From CALBPI01 sp963922335 (GTDB taxonomy: Bacteria > Pseudomonadota > Gammaproteobacteria > Steroidobacterales > Woeseiaceae), in assembly GCA_963922335.1 (NCBI GenBank), contig CAWUIB010000002.1, forward strand, positions 310,001-374,000: a stretch of 64,000 nt of DNA, given 5' to 3'. Of this stretch, positions 22,520-32,536 are shown piece by piece. Position numbers and translations under genes: made by a program. Each line of letters begins with the position of its first letter. Position 1 is the first letter of the stretch. The notes beneath the pieces were generated by a model. The model searched no databases, was not told where the DNA came from, and was given only the letters and a program-made list of their open reading frames with translations.

Positions 22520-25500
22520 TTACTCCGTTTCGAGTTCGATATTGATGCCGAGAGAACGAATCTCTTTGACGAGTACGTTGAACGACTCGGGCATCCCCGC
22601 CTGCATCTGGTGTGTGCCATCGACGATGTTCTTGTACATCTTGGTACGTCCCTGAACATCATCCGACTTGACCGTGAGCATCTCCTGCAGCGTGTAAGAG
22701 GCACCATAGGCTTCGAGCGCCCAGACCTCCATCTCTCCGAAGCGCTGCCCACCGAACTGGGCTTTACCGCCCAGCGGTTGCTGTGTAACCAGACTGTACG
22801 GACCGGTTGAGCGTGCATGCATCTTGTCATCGACCAGATGGTTCAGCTTCAGCATGTACATGTAGCCAACGGTCACCGGGCGAAGGAATTCCTCGCCGGT
22901 GCGACCATCGCGCATTTGCGCCTGGCCAGTCTCCGGTAGCTCTGCCAGTTGCAGCATCTTTTTGATCTGCGTCTCTGCAGCGCCATCGAACACCGGTGTC
23001 GCCATCGGCACGCCATGCGACAGATTCTTGGCGAGTTCCACAACTTCCTCATCGCTGAAGCTGTCGATGTCTTCCGCACGACCGCCGGTCGTGTTGTAGA
23101 CGTCATGCAGGAATCCACGCAGGTCCTTCATCGCTGCCTGCGCCTTGAGCATACGCTCGATGCGCTGTCCAACACCCTTCGCGGCCCAGCCGAGATGGGT
23201 TTCGAGCACCTGCCCCACGTTCATACGCGACGGCACGCCCAGCGGGTTGAGCACGATGTCGACAGGAGTGCCATCTTCAAGGTAAGGCATGTCCTCGACC
23301 GGTACGATCGTGGAAATCACCCCTTTGTTACCGTGGCGACCCGCCATCTTATCGCCAGGCTGAATGCGACGTTTCACGGCGAGGTAGACCTTGACCATCT
23401 TCAGCACGCCAGGCGCCAGATCGTCGCCGACCGTGATCTTGCTCTTCTTGGCCTCGAATCGCGCATCGAACTCTTCGCGCTGCGCCTTGAGGCGCTCTTG
23501 GGCACGCTCGAGCTGCGCATTGGCTTCGTCGTTCTTAAGACCAATGTCGAACCACTTCATCTGATCCAGGCTTTCGAGATAGGTCTTCGTGATCTTGTCG
23601 CCCGATTTCAGGCCTGAAGGGCCACCGGTCGCCTGCTTGCCGACCAGGAGCTTCTGGACTCGATCGAAAATATCGCCTTCGAGGATACGCAACTGGTCGT
23701 CGAGATCCTTGCGTACACTCTCAAGCTCAGCGCGCTCGATTGCCAGTGCACGGCTGTCCTTCTCGACACCGTCGCGCGTGAACACGCGCACGTCGATGAC
23801 TGTGCCGTCCATACCCGGTGGTACGCGCAGCGACGAATCCTTCACGTCAGACGCCTTCTCACCGAAGATCGCACGCAGGAGCTTCTCTTCCGGAGTGAGC
23901 TGGGTCTCACCTTTTGGCGTGACTTTACCGACAAGAATGTCGCCAGCACCAACTTCCGCGCCGATGAAAGCGATGCCCGCTTCATCCAACTTCGCGAGCG
24001 CCGAGTCACCGACGTTCGGAATATCCGCGGTCACTTCCTCCGAGCCAAGTTTGGTATCGCGAGCGACGCAGGTCAGCTCTTCGATATGGATCGTTGTGAA
24101 GCGATCTTCCTTGACCACACGCTCCGAGATCAGAATTGAGTCCTCGAAGTTGTAACCGTTCCATGGCATGAACGCGACCAGCAGGTTTTGGCCGAGCGCC
24201 AGCTCACCCAGGTTGGTCGACGGGCCATCGGCCATCACATCACCGCGCGCAATATGATCGCCGATCTTGACCAGCGGACGCTGGTTGATGCACGTGTTCT
24301 GGTTAGAGCGCGTGTATTTCGTCAGGTTGTAAATGTCTACACCCGGCTCTACGTCGTTGGTCTCGTCGTCGTTGACACGTACCACGATACGCGACGCGTC
24401 CACCGAATCCACGACACCGCCGCGACGAGCGACTACGGTCACACCGGAGTCAACAGCGACCGCGCGCTCCATACCTGTGCCGACCAACGGCGCTTCACTA
24501 CGCAGCGTCGGAACCGCCTGGCGTTGCATGTTCGAACCCATCAGCGCGCGGTTTGCGTCATCGTGCTCGAGGAACGGAATCAGCGAGGCAGCAACCGATA
24601 CGATCTGCTTCGGTGATACGTCCATGAAGTTGACCGCTTCGGGCTGCGCCAACGTGAACTCGTTGCGGTGACGAACCGAAATCAGGTCGTCGACGAAATT
24701 GTTCTTGCCGTCGACCGCCGCATTCGCCTGAGCGATCACGTACTGGCTTTCTTCAATCGCCGACAGGTACTCAATTTCGTCGGTTACACGGCCGTCGACA
24801 ACCTTGCGATACGGAGTCTCGAGGAATCCGTATTCATTGGTACGCGAGTAGACCGCCAGCGAATTGATCAGACCGATGTTTGGCCCCTCCGGTGTCTCAA
24901 TCGGGCAAACACGACCATAGTGCGTCGGGTGCACGTCGCGTACTTCGAAGCCCGCACGCTCACGCGTCAGACCACCCGGCCCGAGCGCGGATACACGACG
25001 TTTGTGCGTCACCTCGGACAGCGGGTTGTTCTGGTCCATGAACTGCGAGAGCTGGCTCGAGCCAAAGAATTCTTTCACCGCGGCCGCAACCGGCTTCGCG
25101 TTGATCATCTCCTGCGGCATCAGGCCTTCAGCCTCTGCTTGTGTCAGGCGCTCCTTGACGGCGCGTTCGACGCGCACAAGACCGATGCGGAAGGCATTCT
25201 CCGCCATCTCGCCGACGCTGCGAATGCGGCGGTTACCGAGGTGGTCGATATCGTCGACCGAACCATTACCGTTACGAATATCGATCAGAACCTGCAAGAC
25301 ATCGAGGATGTCTTTCGAGTCCAGAACACCTTCACCGGTGATCTCATCGCGATGCACGCGGCGGTTAAATTTCATACGACCGACCGCTGACAAATCGTAG
25401 CGGTCCGCGTTGAAGAACAGGTTGTGGAACAGGTTTTCCGCAGCCTCTTTGGTCGGCGGCTCACCTGGACGCATCATGCGGTAAATCTCAACGAGCGCGT

Positions 25501-26599
25501 CGAGACGCGTCTGCGACGGATCGATACGCAGCGTATTCGAAATGTATGCGCCACGGTCGAGGTCGTTGACGTACAGCGTACGAATCGCGGTCACGCCGTT
25601 CTCGATCAAGCGGTCGATAAGCTCTTCGGTCAGCTCGTCGTTCGCATTAGCGAGCAGCTCACCCGTCGACTCGTCGACAACGTCATGGCCCAGAATGTGG
25701 CCTTCAAGATAGGTCTTCGGCACCGACAATTCTTCGATGCCGGCTTTGTCGAGATCGCGCACGTGCTTCGCGGTGATGCGACGGCCTTCCTCAACGATGA
25801 CTTTACGACCCGCCTTGATGTCGAACTGTGCGGTCTCGCCGCGCAGACGCGACGCAACCAACGTCATCTTGATTTCCTTCTCACTCAGGGAGAAATCGAT
25901 CATTTCGAAAAACGTCTGCAGCATCTCTTCGTTCGACATATCGAGCGCACGCAAAATGATGCTGACAGGCAGCTTGCGGCGGCGGTCGATGCGCGCGAAC
26001 ACACAGTCTTTCGCGTCGAACTCAAAATCAAGCCACGAACCGCGGTAAGGGATCACCCGCGCGGAGAACAGCAGCTTGCCAGAGGAATGTGACTTGCCTT
26101 TATCGTGATCGAAGAACACGCCCGGCGAACGATGCAACTGAGACACGATCACGCGCTCTGTGCCATTGATCACGAACGTGCCGTTGTCCGTCATGAGCGG
26201 CATTTCGCCGAGGTAAACTTCCTGCTCGCGAATATCTTTCACGGGCTTCGGTGTTCCGCTGGCTTCTTTATCGTAGATGACCAGGCGAACTTTGACGCGC
26301 AGCGGTGCTGCGTAAGTCAAGCCGCGGAGCTGGCATTCCTTAACATCAAATACCGGCTCACCGAGGCGATAGCTCACATACTCCAGAGCGGCGTTGCCCG
26401 AATAGCTGACAATCGGAAACACTGTCTGGAAAGCGGCGTGCAACCCAATGTCATCCCGCGACTCAACCGCCTTGCCCTCTTGGAGAAACTTGCGATAGGA
26501 ATCAATCTGGATAGACAGAAGATACGGCACGTCGAGAATACTGTGCTTCTCGCCGAAATCCTTGCGAATGCGCTTCTTCTCGGTGAACGAGTAGGCCAT
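22520..26599 (-). CDS. rpoB: RNA polymerase beta subunit
   Basis: Catalytic subunit pairing with beta'. The 1359-residue product starts MAYSFTEKKRIRKDFGEK. The rifampicin pocket (SSQLSQFMDQNNPLSEVTHK, Asp522 aligning with E. coli Asp516) is wild type. It retains RHGNKGVISTIVPVEDMPY and the C-terminal GGKAQFGGQRFGEMEVWALE. It follows rplL by 149 bases containing two large hairpins. Confidence 0.99.
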   Translation of the reverse strand: MAYSFTEKKRIRKDFGEKHSILDVPYLLSIQIDSYRKFLQEGKAVESRDDIGLHAAFQTVFPIVSYSGNAALEYVSYRLGEPVFDVKECQLRGLTYAAPLRVKVRLVIYDKEASGTPKPVKDIREQEVYLGEMPLMTDNGTFVINGTERVIVSQLHRSPGVFFDHDKGKSHSSGKLLFSARVIPYRGSWLDFEFDAKDCVFARIDRRRKLPVSIILRALDMSNEEMLQTFFEMIDFSLSEKEIKMTLVASRLRGETAQFDIKAGRKVIVEEGRRITAKHVRDLDKAGIEELSVPKTYLEGHILGHDVVDESTGELLANANDELTEELIDRLIENGVTAIRTLYVNDLDRGAYISNTLRIDPSQTRLDALVEIYRMMRPGEPPTKEAAENLFHNLFFNADRYDLSAVGRMKFNRRVHRDEITGEGVLDSKDILDVLQVLIDIRNGNGSVDDIDHLGNRRIRSVGEMAENAFRIGLVRVERAVKERLTQAEAEGLMPQEMINAKPVAAAVKEFFGSSQLSQFMDQNNPLSEVTHKRRVSALGPGGLTRERAGFEVRDVHPTHYGRVCPIETPEGPNIGLINSLAVYSRTNEYGFLETPYRKVVDGRVTDEIEYLSAIEESQYVIAQANAAVDGKNNFVDDLISVRHRNEFTLAQPEAVNFMDVSPKQIVSVAASLIPFLEHDDANRALMGSNMQRQAVPTLRSEAPLVGTGMERAVAVDSGVTVVARRGGVVDSVDASRIVVRVNDDETNDVEPGVDIYNLTKYTRSNQNTCINQRPLVKIGDHIARGDVMADGPSTNLGELALGQNLLVAFMPWNGYNFEDSILISERVVKEDRFTTIHIEELTCVARDTKLGSEEVTADIPNVGDSALAKLDEAGIAFIGAEVGAGDILVGKVTPKGETQLTPEEKLLRAIFGEKASDVKDSSLRVPPGMDGTVIDVRVFTRDGVEKDSRALAIERAELESVRKDLDDQLRILEGDIFDRVQKLLVGKQATGGPSGLKSGDKITKTYLESLDQMKWFDIGLKNDEANAQLERAQERLKAQREEFDARFEAKKSKITVGDDLAPGVLKMVKVYLAVKRRIQPGDKMAGRHGNKGVISTIVPVEDMPYLEDGTPVDIVLNPLGVPSRMNVGQVLETHLGWAAKGVGQRIERMLKAQAAMKDLRGFLHDVYNTTGGRAEDIDSFSDEEVVELAKNLSHGVPMATPVFDGAAETQIKKMLQLAELPETGQAQMRDGRTGEEFLRPVTVGYMYMLKLNHLVDDKMHARSTGPYSLVTQQPLGGKAQFGGQRFGEMEVWALEAYGASYTLQEMLTVKSDDVQGRTKMYKNIVDGTHQMQAGMPESFNVLVKEIRSLGINIELETE

Positions 26600-26630
26600 G
26601 TTCTTACCTCGGTCCTGTATTCAACACGAA

Positions 26631-26660
26631 TACCGGCAAGCCGATTTCGGCAAGCCGGTA
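26631..26660. other. Nested hairpin before rpoB
   Basis: TACCGGC (26631-26637) pairs with GCCGGTA (26654-26660). Inside it, CCGA and TCGG form a second stem across an AAG/CAA internal loop. It lies 32 bases upstream of the rpoB start. In E. coli the rplL-rpoB gap carries an RNase III site; this is a plausible equivalent, by position only. Confidence 0.55.
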
Positions 26661-26693
26661 CTCTGCTTTCGGGTTCCCCCAAAAGCGATTAAT

Positions 26694-26727
26694 TCGATCG
26701 GCGGCACCACCACGGGCCGCCGATCGA
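26694..26727 (-). terminator. Candidate attenuator between rplL and rpoB
   Basis: TCGATCGGCGGC (26694-26705) and GCCGCCGATCGA (26716-26727) make a perfect 12-bp stem with a ten-base loop, beginning 22 bases after the rplL stop. The minus-strand continuation ATTAATCGCTTTT has only a weak U tract, consistent with partial termination that would reduce rpoBC relative to rplJL, as known in E. coli. Confidence 0.65.
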
Positions 26728-26748
26728 TGCACTGCGTAAACGCAGTAA

Positions 26749-27132
26749 TTACTTGAGCTCGACGCTAGCGCCGGCTTCTTCAAGCTGCTTCTTGAACTCT
26801 TCTGCTTCGTCTTTCGAAACGCCTTCCTTGATCGTCGCCGGAGCGCCTTCGACCATGTCTTTCGCTTCTTTCAGGCCCAGACCGGTGATGCCGCGAACCG
26901 CCTTAATGACGGCAACTTTGTTGCCGCCGAAGCTGGACATTACGACGTCGAATTCGGTCTTCTCTTCAGCGGCGCCTGCGCCGCCGTCAGCGCCAGGAGC
27001 AGCGGCAGCAACAGCAACCGGAGCTGCTGCAGATACGCCCCACTCTTCTTCGAGCATTTTCACGAGCTCGACCACTTCCATGATCGGCTTCGCGCTGAGT
27101 TCTTTCAAAAGGTCTTCGTTGGACATTGCCAT
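26749..27132 (-). CDS. rplL: 50S ribosomal protein L7/L12
   Basis: Stalk protein that recruits translation GTPases and is present in several copies per ribosome. The 127-residue product has the N-terminal dimerisation domain (LLKELSAKPIMEVVELVKML), an Ala-rich hinge around residues 35-55 and the C-terminal factor-binding domain (KVAVIKAVRGITGLGLKEAK). It lies 46 bases after rplJ. Confidence 0.98.
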   Translation of the reverse strand: MAMSNEDLLKELSAKPIMEVVELVKMLEEEWGVSAAAPVAVAAAAPGADGGAGAAEEKTEFDVVMSSFGGNKVAVIKAVRGITGLGLKEAKDMVEGAPATIKEGVSKDEAEEFKKQLEEAGASVELK

Positions 27133-27178
27133 GATGGTGTTTCCTTAATTTCTCTGAGTCTTAATCTGTTCAGCAGCC

Positions 27179-27703
27179 TTAGGCCGCCTCCTGGCTGCCG
27201 TGCGCCGAAAGCGTACGTGCCAACATTGCTGCTGGTTCGGCGAGTGTGCGGACCAGCTGCGCAGCCGGTGCCTCCAATACGCCGAGCAACATCGCTCGTG
27301 CCTGGTCGAGGTTGGGCAGATCAGCCACCTTGCCGAGGTCCGCTGCGCCATACAGCTGACCACCGACAGACAACGAAACCGCTTTTAGCGCTTCGTTCTC
27401 TTTGGCGAACTCCTTGACCAACCGTGCGGCCGCACCAGGGTCGTCTTTTGACAACGCAAGGATCAGCGGACCCTTGAGTGTTTCATTCATGCACTCAAGT
27501 TCCGTACCCTCGAACGCCCGGCGAGCCAGTGTGTTTTTCACGACTCGCAGATACACACCTTGTTCGCGTGCATCTTTTCTCAGCGCTGTCATCTCTTCGA
27601 CGGTCAGCCCTCTGTATTCCGCTGCAACAGCGGAGAGCGCCTCCCCAGCGACCTCATTGACTTCGGCGACAAAGCGTTTCTTGTCTTCGAGTCTTAACGC
27701 CAT
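27179..27703 (-). CDS. rplJ: 50S ribosomal protein L10
   Basis: Stalk base protein that anchors L7/L12 dimers; the L10-L12 complex represses its own mRNA through the leader. I chose ATG 27703 (MALRLEDKKRFVAEV), which has GGAGGAAT seven bases upstream; an upstream in-frame ATG at 27748 lies inside the leader RNA. The product has 174 residues with GLTVEEMTALRKDAREQGVY and an L12-binding C-terminal helix. Confidence 0.96.
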   Translation of the reverse strand: MALRLEDKKRFVAEVNEVAGEALSAVAAEYRGLTVEEMTALRKDAREQGVYLRVVKNTLARRAFEGTELECMNETLKGPLILALSKDDPGAAARLVKEFAKENEALKAVSLSVGGQLYGAADLGKVADLPNLDQARAMLLGVLEAPAAQLVRTLAEPAAMLARTLSAHGSQEAA

Positions 27704-27914
27704 AGATTCCTCCTGGCTTCGGTCACAAAAACGAGCGACTTGCGTCACTCACGATGTCGAAAGGTGACCGTTGCCAGCATGCTGACTCAGGTAACACCAT
27801 CTGCGCGGGCTTTCTTGATTAAGCACCTTCCCGAAGGTCGATGCGCCAGCGGTCTTCGACGATTGTTGCCACGCCAACCCGAAGGTCAGCGGGGCGAACA
27901 CTTTTGCTGTCTAC
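27704..27914 (-). promoter_or_regulatory. L10-type autoregulatory leader before rplJ
   Basis: The 211-base gap between rplA and rplJ folds like the L10 leader. CGGTCAC (27720-27726) pairs with GTGACCG (27764-27770). Inside, GAGTGAC and GTCGCTC (minus-strand sense, 27750-27733) enclose a GCAA tetraloop, with unpaired bases on both sides of the inner stem. The outer stem ends close to the rplJ ribosome-binding site. In E. coli the L10(L12)4 complex binds such a bulged helix. Confidence 0.7.
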
Positions 27915-28610
27915 TCAGGCCTCGACAGAGCCGTGATCAACGATCACGCCCGGTCCCATCGTTGAGGAGACAGTCAGTTTCTTCACGTAGGCGCCCTTGG
28001 CAGATGCCGGCTTCGCCTTCTTGAGGTCAGCCAACAAAGCAGCGAGGTTTTCGCGCAATGCGCTGGCCTCGAAACCCACTTTGCCAATCGCGCAATGGAT
28101 AATGCCGGCCTTGTCAGTCCGGTAACGGACCTGACCTGCCTTGGCGTTCTTGATCGCACCTTCAACGTCCGGCGTCACCGTGCCGACCTTCGGGTTCGGC
28201 ATCAGTCCGCGTGGACCCAGGATCTGACCGAGCTGGCCTACGACACGCATCGCGTCCGGAGTCGCAATCACGACGTCGAAGTTCATTTCGCCGCCCTTGA
28301 TCGTTTCCGCCAGATCCTCAAAACCAACGATATCCGCACCCGCGGCTGTCGCCTTCTCAGCATTTTCGCCTTGGGCGAATACAGCAACACGTACGGTCTT
28401 GCCGGTGCCGTTCGGAAGTACGGTAGAACCGCGTACCACCTGATCGGATTTACGCGGGTCGACGCCGAGGTTTACGGACACATCGATGCTTTCTGAAAAT
28501 TTCGCGTTAGCGAGTTCATTCACCAAGGCAAACGCTTCGTCTGCGGTGTATGCCTTGCCCGGCTCGATCTTCTCAGCAATTGCCTTACGGCGTTTGGTCA
28601 TGCGCGCCAT
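27915..28610 (-). CDS. rplA: 50S ribosomal protein L1
   Basis: Mobile L1-stalk protein involved in E-site tRNA release; in E. coli it represses the rplKA mRNA. The 231-residue product has family blocks LPNGTGKTVRVAVFAQGENA and LGPRGLMPNPKVGTVTPDVE. Its ATG shares one base with the rplK stop, suggesting coupling. Confidence 0.98.
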   Translation of the reverse strand: MARMTKRRKAIAEKIEPGKAYTADEAFALVNELANAKFSESIDVSVNLGVDPRKSDQVVRGSTVLPNGTGKTVRVAVFAQGENAEKATAAGADIVGFEDLAETIKGGEMNFDVVIATPDAMRVVGQLGQILGPRGLMPNPKVGTVTPDVEGAIKNAKAGQVRYRTDKAGIIHCAIGKVGFEASALRENLAALLADLKKAKPASAKGAYVKKLTVSSTMGPGVIVDHGSVEA

Positions 28611-29044
28611 CAGACTACTCCCTCGGTCTCAAGACCCATGCTACGAGCCGTGCCCGCAATGGTACGTACCGCTGCATCCATGTCTGCCGCAGTAAGATCC
28701 GGCATCTTCGTGGTCGCGATCTCTTCGAGCTGCGCACGAGTCACCTTGCCTACCTTCACGGTATTGGGCGTGCCAGAGCCTTTTGCAACACCTGCTGCTT
28801 TACGCAACAGCACTGCCGCCGGTGGCGTCTTCTTGATGAACGTAAAGCTGCGATCGTTATAGACCGTGATCACCACCGGCACCGGAAGACCGGGCTCGAG
28901 GCTCTGCGTCTCAGCGTTGAACGCTTTGCAGAATTCCATGATGTTCACGCCATGCTGACCCAGAGCCGGACCTACCGGTGGGCTTGGGTTGGCCTGGCCT
29001 GCGCCGACCTGCAGCTTGATGAAAGCTGTAACTTTTCTAGCCAT
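28610..29044 (-). CDS. rplK: 50S ribosomal protein L11
   Basis: GTPase-associated-centre protein; it senses stalled ribosomes for RelA. The 144-residue product has the proline-rich N-terminal domain (GQANPSPPVGPALGQHGVNI) and the 23S-binding C-terminal domain ending ARSMGLETEGVV. It follows nusG by 77 bases, where the E. coli L1-binding site lies; I could not prove such a site by eye. Confidence 0.98.
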   Translation of the reverse strand: MARKVTAFIKLQVGAGQANPSPPVGPALGQHGVNIMEFCKAFNAETQSLEPGLPVPVVITVYNDRSFTFIKKTPPAAVLLRKAAGVAKGSGTPNTVKVGKVTRAQLEEIATTKMPDLTAADMDAAVRTIAGTARSMGLETEGVV

Positions 29045-29121
29045 GTTTCCACTCCCGGGTGCAAACGCCGCACTGGCTCCCCGTCAAGTTGCCGCAGAAA
29101 ACGCTGCGACTCGTCAAAAGG

Positions 29122-29655
29122 TCAGGCCTTCTCGACCTGCCCAAAATCCAGCTCCACCGGTGTGGAGCGACCAAGAATCTGCACCGCGACGCGGAGCTTG
29201 CTCTTGTCGTAGTTAACTTGCTCGACAACACCATTGAAGTCGTTGAACGGGCCGTCGATCACGCGGACCACTTCGCCCGGCTCGAACAGCACCTTCGGCC
29301 TCGGTTTGTCGACGCCTTCCTGCACGCGTTGCAGGATCGTGTCGGCCTCGCGCTCGGTGATCGGTGCAGGCTTGTCGCTGCTGCCGCCGATGAACCCAAG
29401 CACTTTCGGCACATCTTTGACGAGGTGCCATGTCTCGTCGTCCATCTCCATGTTGACGAGTACGTAACCGGGGAAGAACTTGCGTTCGCTGCGGCGCTTA
29501 CTGCCCTCGCGCATCTCCACAACTTCCTCAGTCGGCACCAGGATTTCGCCGAAGCGGTCCTCGAGGCCAGCGAGCTTGATGCGCTCTTCCAGCGAGTTCT
29601 TCACCTTGTGCTCGAAATTCGAGTAGGCGTGAACGATGTACCAGCGTTTACTCAC
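29122..29655 (-). CDS. nusG: Transcription termination/antitermination factor NusG
   Basis: RNA polymerase-binding elongation factor that also links to Rho and S10. It has 177 residues: an NGN domain (SKRWYIVHAYSNFEHKVKNS, then FFPGYVLVNMEMDDETWHLV) and a C-terminal KOW domain (FEPGEVVRVIDGPFNDFNG). It follows secE by 26 bases. Confidence 0.98.
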   Translation of the reverse strand: MSKRWYIVHAYSNFEHKVKNSLEERIKLAGLEDRFGEILVPTEEVVEMREGSKRRSERKFFPGYVLVNMEMDDETWHLVKDVPKVLGFIGGSSDKPAPITEREADTILQRVQEGVDKPRPKVLFEPGEVVRVIDGPFNDFNGVVEQVNYDKSKLRVAVQILGRSTPVELDFGQVEKA

Positions 29656-29681
29656 AGTATCCTTCCGTTAGTGCTGACCGC

Positions 29682-30062
29682 TCAGGCCTGGCCCGTCGCC
29701 GCTCGCGTCGCCCAGAGCAATCCGGCATCCAGCGCCCAGAAAAAGACGCCGAGCAGTGCCGTGAAGATGAACACGAGGATGGTGATCTGAGTCGTCTCCT
29801 GACGAGTCGGCCAAACCACCTTACGAATCTCGATCCGCGACCCCTGAATAAAACGCCAAAGCGCCTGACCTTTGTGGGTCGTCAGTCCGATCAATCCACC
29901 GACGATGACGCCGGCCAGTACCATCAGGACACGCAATGCGAGCGCGAGCTCAGGTGTCATGTAATAGGCCACGAGACCGCCGACAATCGCGCCTAGCGAT
30001 AGCAGCAGCTTGATCGTGTCGAGAAACCCGCCACCTTCAACTTGTTGTACGTTTTCAGTCAT
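29682..30062 (-). CDS. secE: Protein translocase subunit SecE
   Basis: Inner-membrane SecYEG subunit that clamps SecY. I chose ATG 30062 (MTENVQQVEGGGF), giving 126 residues with three predicted membrane segments as in E. coli. An upstream ATG at 30083 would begin two bases from the tRNA-Trp 3' end and is less likely. The conserved amphipathic helix region (IEIRKVVWPTRQETTQ) is present before the last membrane span. Confidence 0.95.
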   Translation of the reverse strand: MTENVQQVEGGGFLDTIKLLLSLGAIVGGLVAYYMTPELALALRVLMVLAGVIVGGLIGLTTHKGQALWRFIQGSRIEIRKVVWPTRQETTQITILVFIFTALLGVFFWALDAGLLWATRAATGQA

Positions 30063-30084
30063 CTTCTGTCGCTTGCCACTCAAG

Positions 30085-30160
30085 TGGCAGGCCAGGAGGG
30101 AATCGAACCCCCAACCTGCGGTTTTGGAGACCGCCGCTCTGCCAATTGAGCTACTGGCCT
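30085..30160 (-). tRNA. tRNA-Trp (anticodon CCA)
   Basis: A 76-base cloverleaf including an encoded CCA end. The acceptor stem AGGCCAG pairs with CTGGCCT, the anticodon loop is CTCCAAA with anticodon CCA, and the T loop is GGTTCGATTCC-like. It lies between tuf copy B and secE, the placement seen in many non-enteric gammaproteobacteria. Confidence 0.96.
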
Positions 30161-30179
30161 ATACCCAATCTAAATCGTG

Positions 30180-31370
<1,191 letters not shown>

Positions 31371-31436
31371 CGACCTATCTCTCCGGTCTGTTTTCTCAAT
31401 TCATCAATCGTCAAATGACGATGCGACAACAAAATG

Positions 31437-31512
31437 TGGTGCCCATAACTGGAGTCGAACCAGTGACCTCTTCCTTACCAAGAAAGTGCTCTACCGCCTG
31501 AGCTATATGGGC
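31437..31512 (-). tRNA. tRNA-Thr (anticodon GGT)
   Basis: A 76-base cloverleaf with encoded CCA. Acceptor GCCCATA pairs with TATGGGC, the anticodon stem-loop is CTTTC-TTGGTAA-GGAAG with anticodon GGT, and the T arm contains GGTTCGACTCC. It is the last tRNA before tuf copy B, matching E. coli thrT. Confidence 0.96.
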
Positions 31513-31552
31513 GTATTTTCAATGCCAACGCTTTTCGGCGCGGATCCAGCAC

Positions 31553-31626
31553 TGGAGCGGGTGATGGGAATCGAACCCACATCATCAGCTTGGAAGGCTG
31601 AGGTTCTACCGTTGAACTACACCCGC
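31553..31626 (-). tRNA. tRNA-Gly (anticodon TCC)
   Basis: A 74-base cloverleaf with encoded CCA. Acceptor GCGGGTG pairs with CACCCGC, the anticodon stem-loop is TCAGC-CTTCCAA-GCTGA with anticodon TCC. It lies between tRNA-Tyr and tRNA-Thr, matching E. coli glyT. Confidence 0.96.
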
Positions 31627-31765
31627 CTGCGTCTGCTTAATCCTGCGCCTTTCGGCCCTGTCGCCTGTTTTCCCTCAGCCGCTAAAAAAGCCAGATCACC
31701 AGCAACAATGATCCGGCGAGCCGGTGACCCAGCCCTAACTCACTTAAATTTTGTATCGCTCTGTT

Positions 31766-31850
31766 TGGTGGAGGGGGTAGGATTCGAACCTACGTAGGCA
31801 TAGCCAGCAGATTTACAGTCTGCCCTCGTTGACCGCTTGAGTACCCCTCC
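31766..31850 (-). tRNA. tRNA-Tyr (anticodon GTA)
   Basis: An 85-base class II tRNA with encoded CCA and a long variable arm. The acceptor GGAGGGG pairs with CCCCTCC, and the anticodon loop ACTGTAAAT carries GTA. It is the first gene of the tRNA-tuf transcript, 11 bases after the predicted start site. Confidence 0.96.
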
Positions 31851-31867
31851 GCGAAGTACAGCCCGCT

Positions 31868-31897
31868 ATTGTCCATCTGCTGGACAGCTTGTGTCAA
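31868..31897 (-). promoter_or_regulatory. Promoter of the tRNA-Tyr/Gly/Thr-tuf transcript
   Basis: On the minus strand a perfect -35 TTGACA (31897-31892) is followed after 18 bases by GACAAT (31873-31868). The bases after the -10 are GC-rich (AGCGGGC), the discriminator type linked to stringent control of stable-RNA promoters. The predicted start falls about 10 bases before the tRNA-Tyr 5' end. Confidence 0.7.
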
Positions 31898-31938
31898 CAC
31901 GATTTCAGTCGAAATTAGTGCCCACCGGACGGCTTCCA

Positions 31939-32469
31939 TTATTGGAGCGGCTGCACCCTTCTGCACCAGTGCCACGGCTCATAGATGTACCCCGCGGCGT
32001 TATCCCGGGGGTAACTCATTGTAAAACCATGATCTTTCGCGTTTTTTGCTAGCCATTCGAATGCCGGACTGCGCTCGAAAGCCTCGACGAGCGGAGGAAC
32101 GCCCGGTGTTGCGATATCGACTGCGCAACCGGTGTGGTGTTCGCTGCAACCTGGCGCCGCGTTTACCTTCAGAATCTCCTCAAGCCCTTGTCCCTTATCG
32201 AGTTTCTGACGAATCAGCGATGCCTGATAGTCGTAACTCCGATATCCACTGACCAAAAGCAGATCGATACCCTCAGCCGCAGCCGCCTGGCGCATGCCAA
32301 CCCACTGACCGGCAGTCACGGGCTCAAGCAACTGCTCACGACCGAGGATATTGGGCCCGGCACTCACCAGCGATTGCGCCTCTCTGAACACCGGGAGGCC
32401 ACGCCGTTGCGCAAAATCCTCGGGGATTCCAATTCCCTGAAGTATTTGTTCTAGGCTTTCGCCGGCCAT
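31939..32469 (-). CDS. M15-family D-alanyl-D-alanine carboxypeptidase-like protein
   Basis: The 176-residue product has the zinc ligands of the VanY/M15B family: SEHHTGCAVDI (the SXHXXGXAXD motif) and the C-terminal EPWHW. YRSYDYQASLIRQKL also fits the family. Members trim the terminal D-Ala of peptidoglycan precursors or stem peptides. No signal peptide or membrane anchor is visible, so either it acts on cytoplasmic precursors or recycled peptides, or the N terminus is incomplete. It stands alone, divergent from cmoA. Confidence 0.85.
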   Translation of the reverse strand: MAGESLEQILQGIGIPEDFAQRRGLPVFREAQSLVSAGPNILGREQLLEPVTAGQWVGMRQAAAAEGIDLLLVSGYRSYDYQASLIRQKLDKGQGLEEILKVNAAPGCSEHHTGCAVDIATPGVPPLVEAFERSPAFEWLAKNAKDHGFTMSYPRDNAAGYIYEPWHWCRRVQPLQ

Positions 32470-32536
32470 CGCTCAAGATCCTGAAAATTGGGCCCGGTAG
32501 TGTAACAGCCACCGAGCGGACATCGGGGCGGATACA

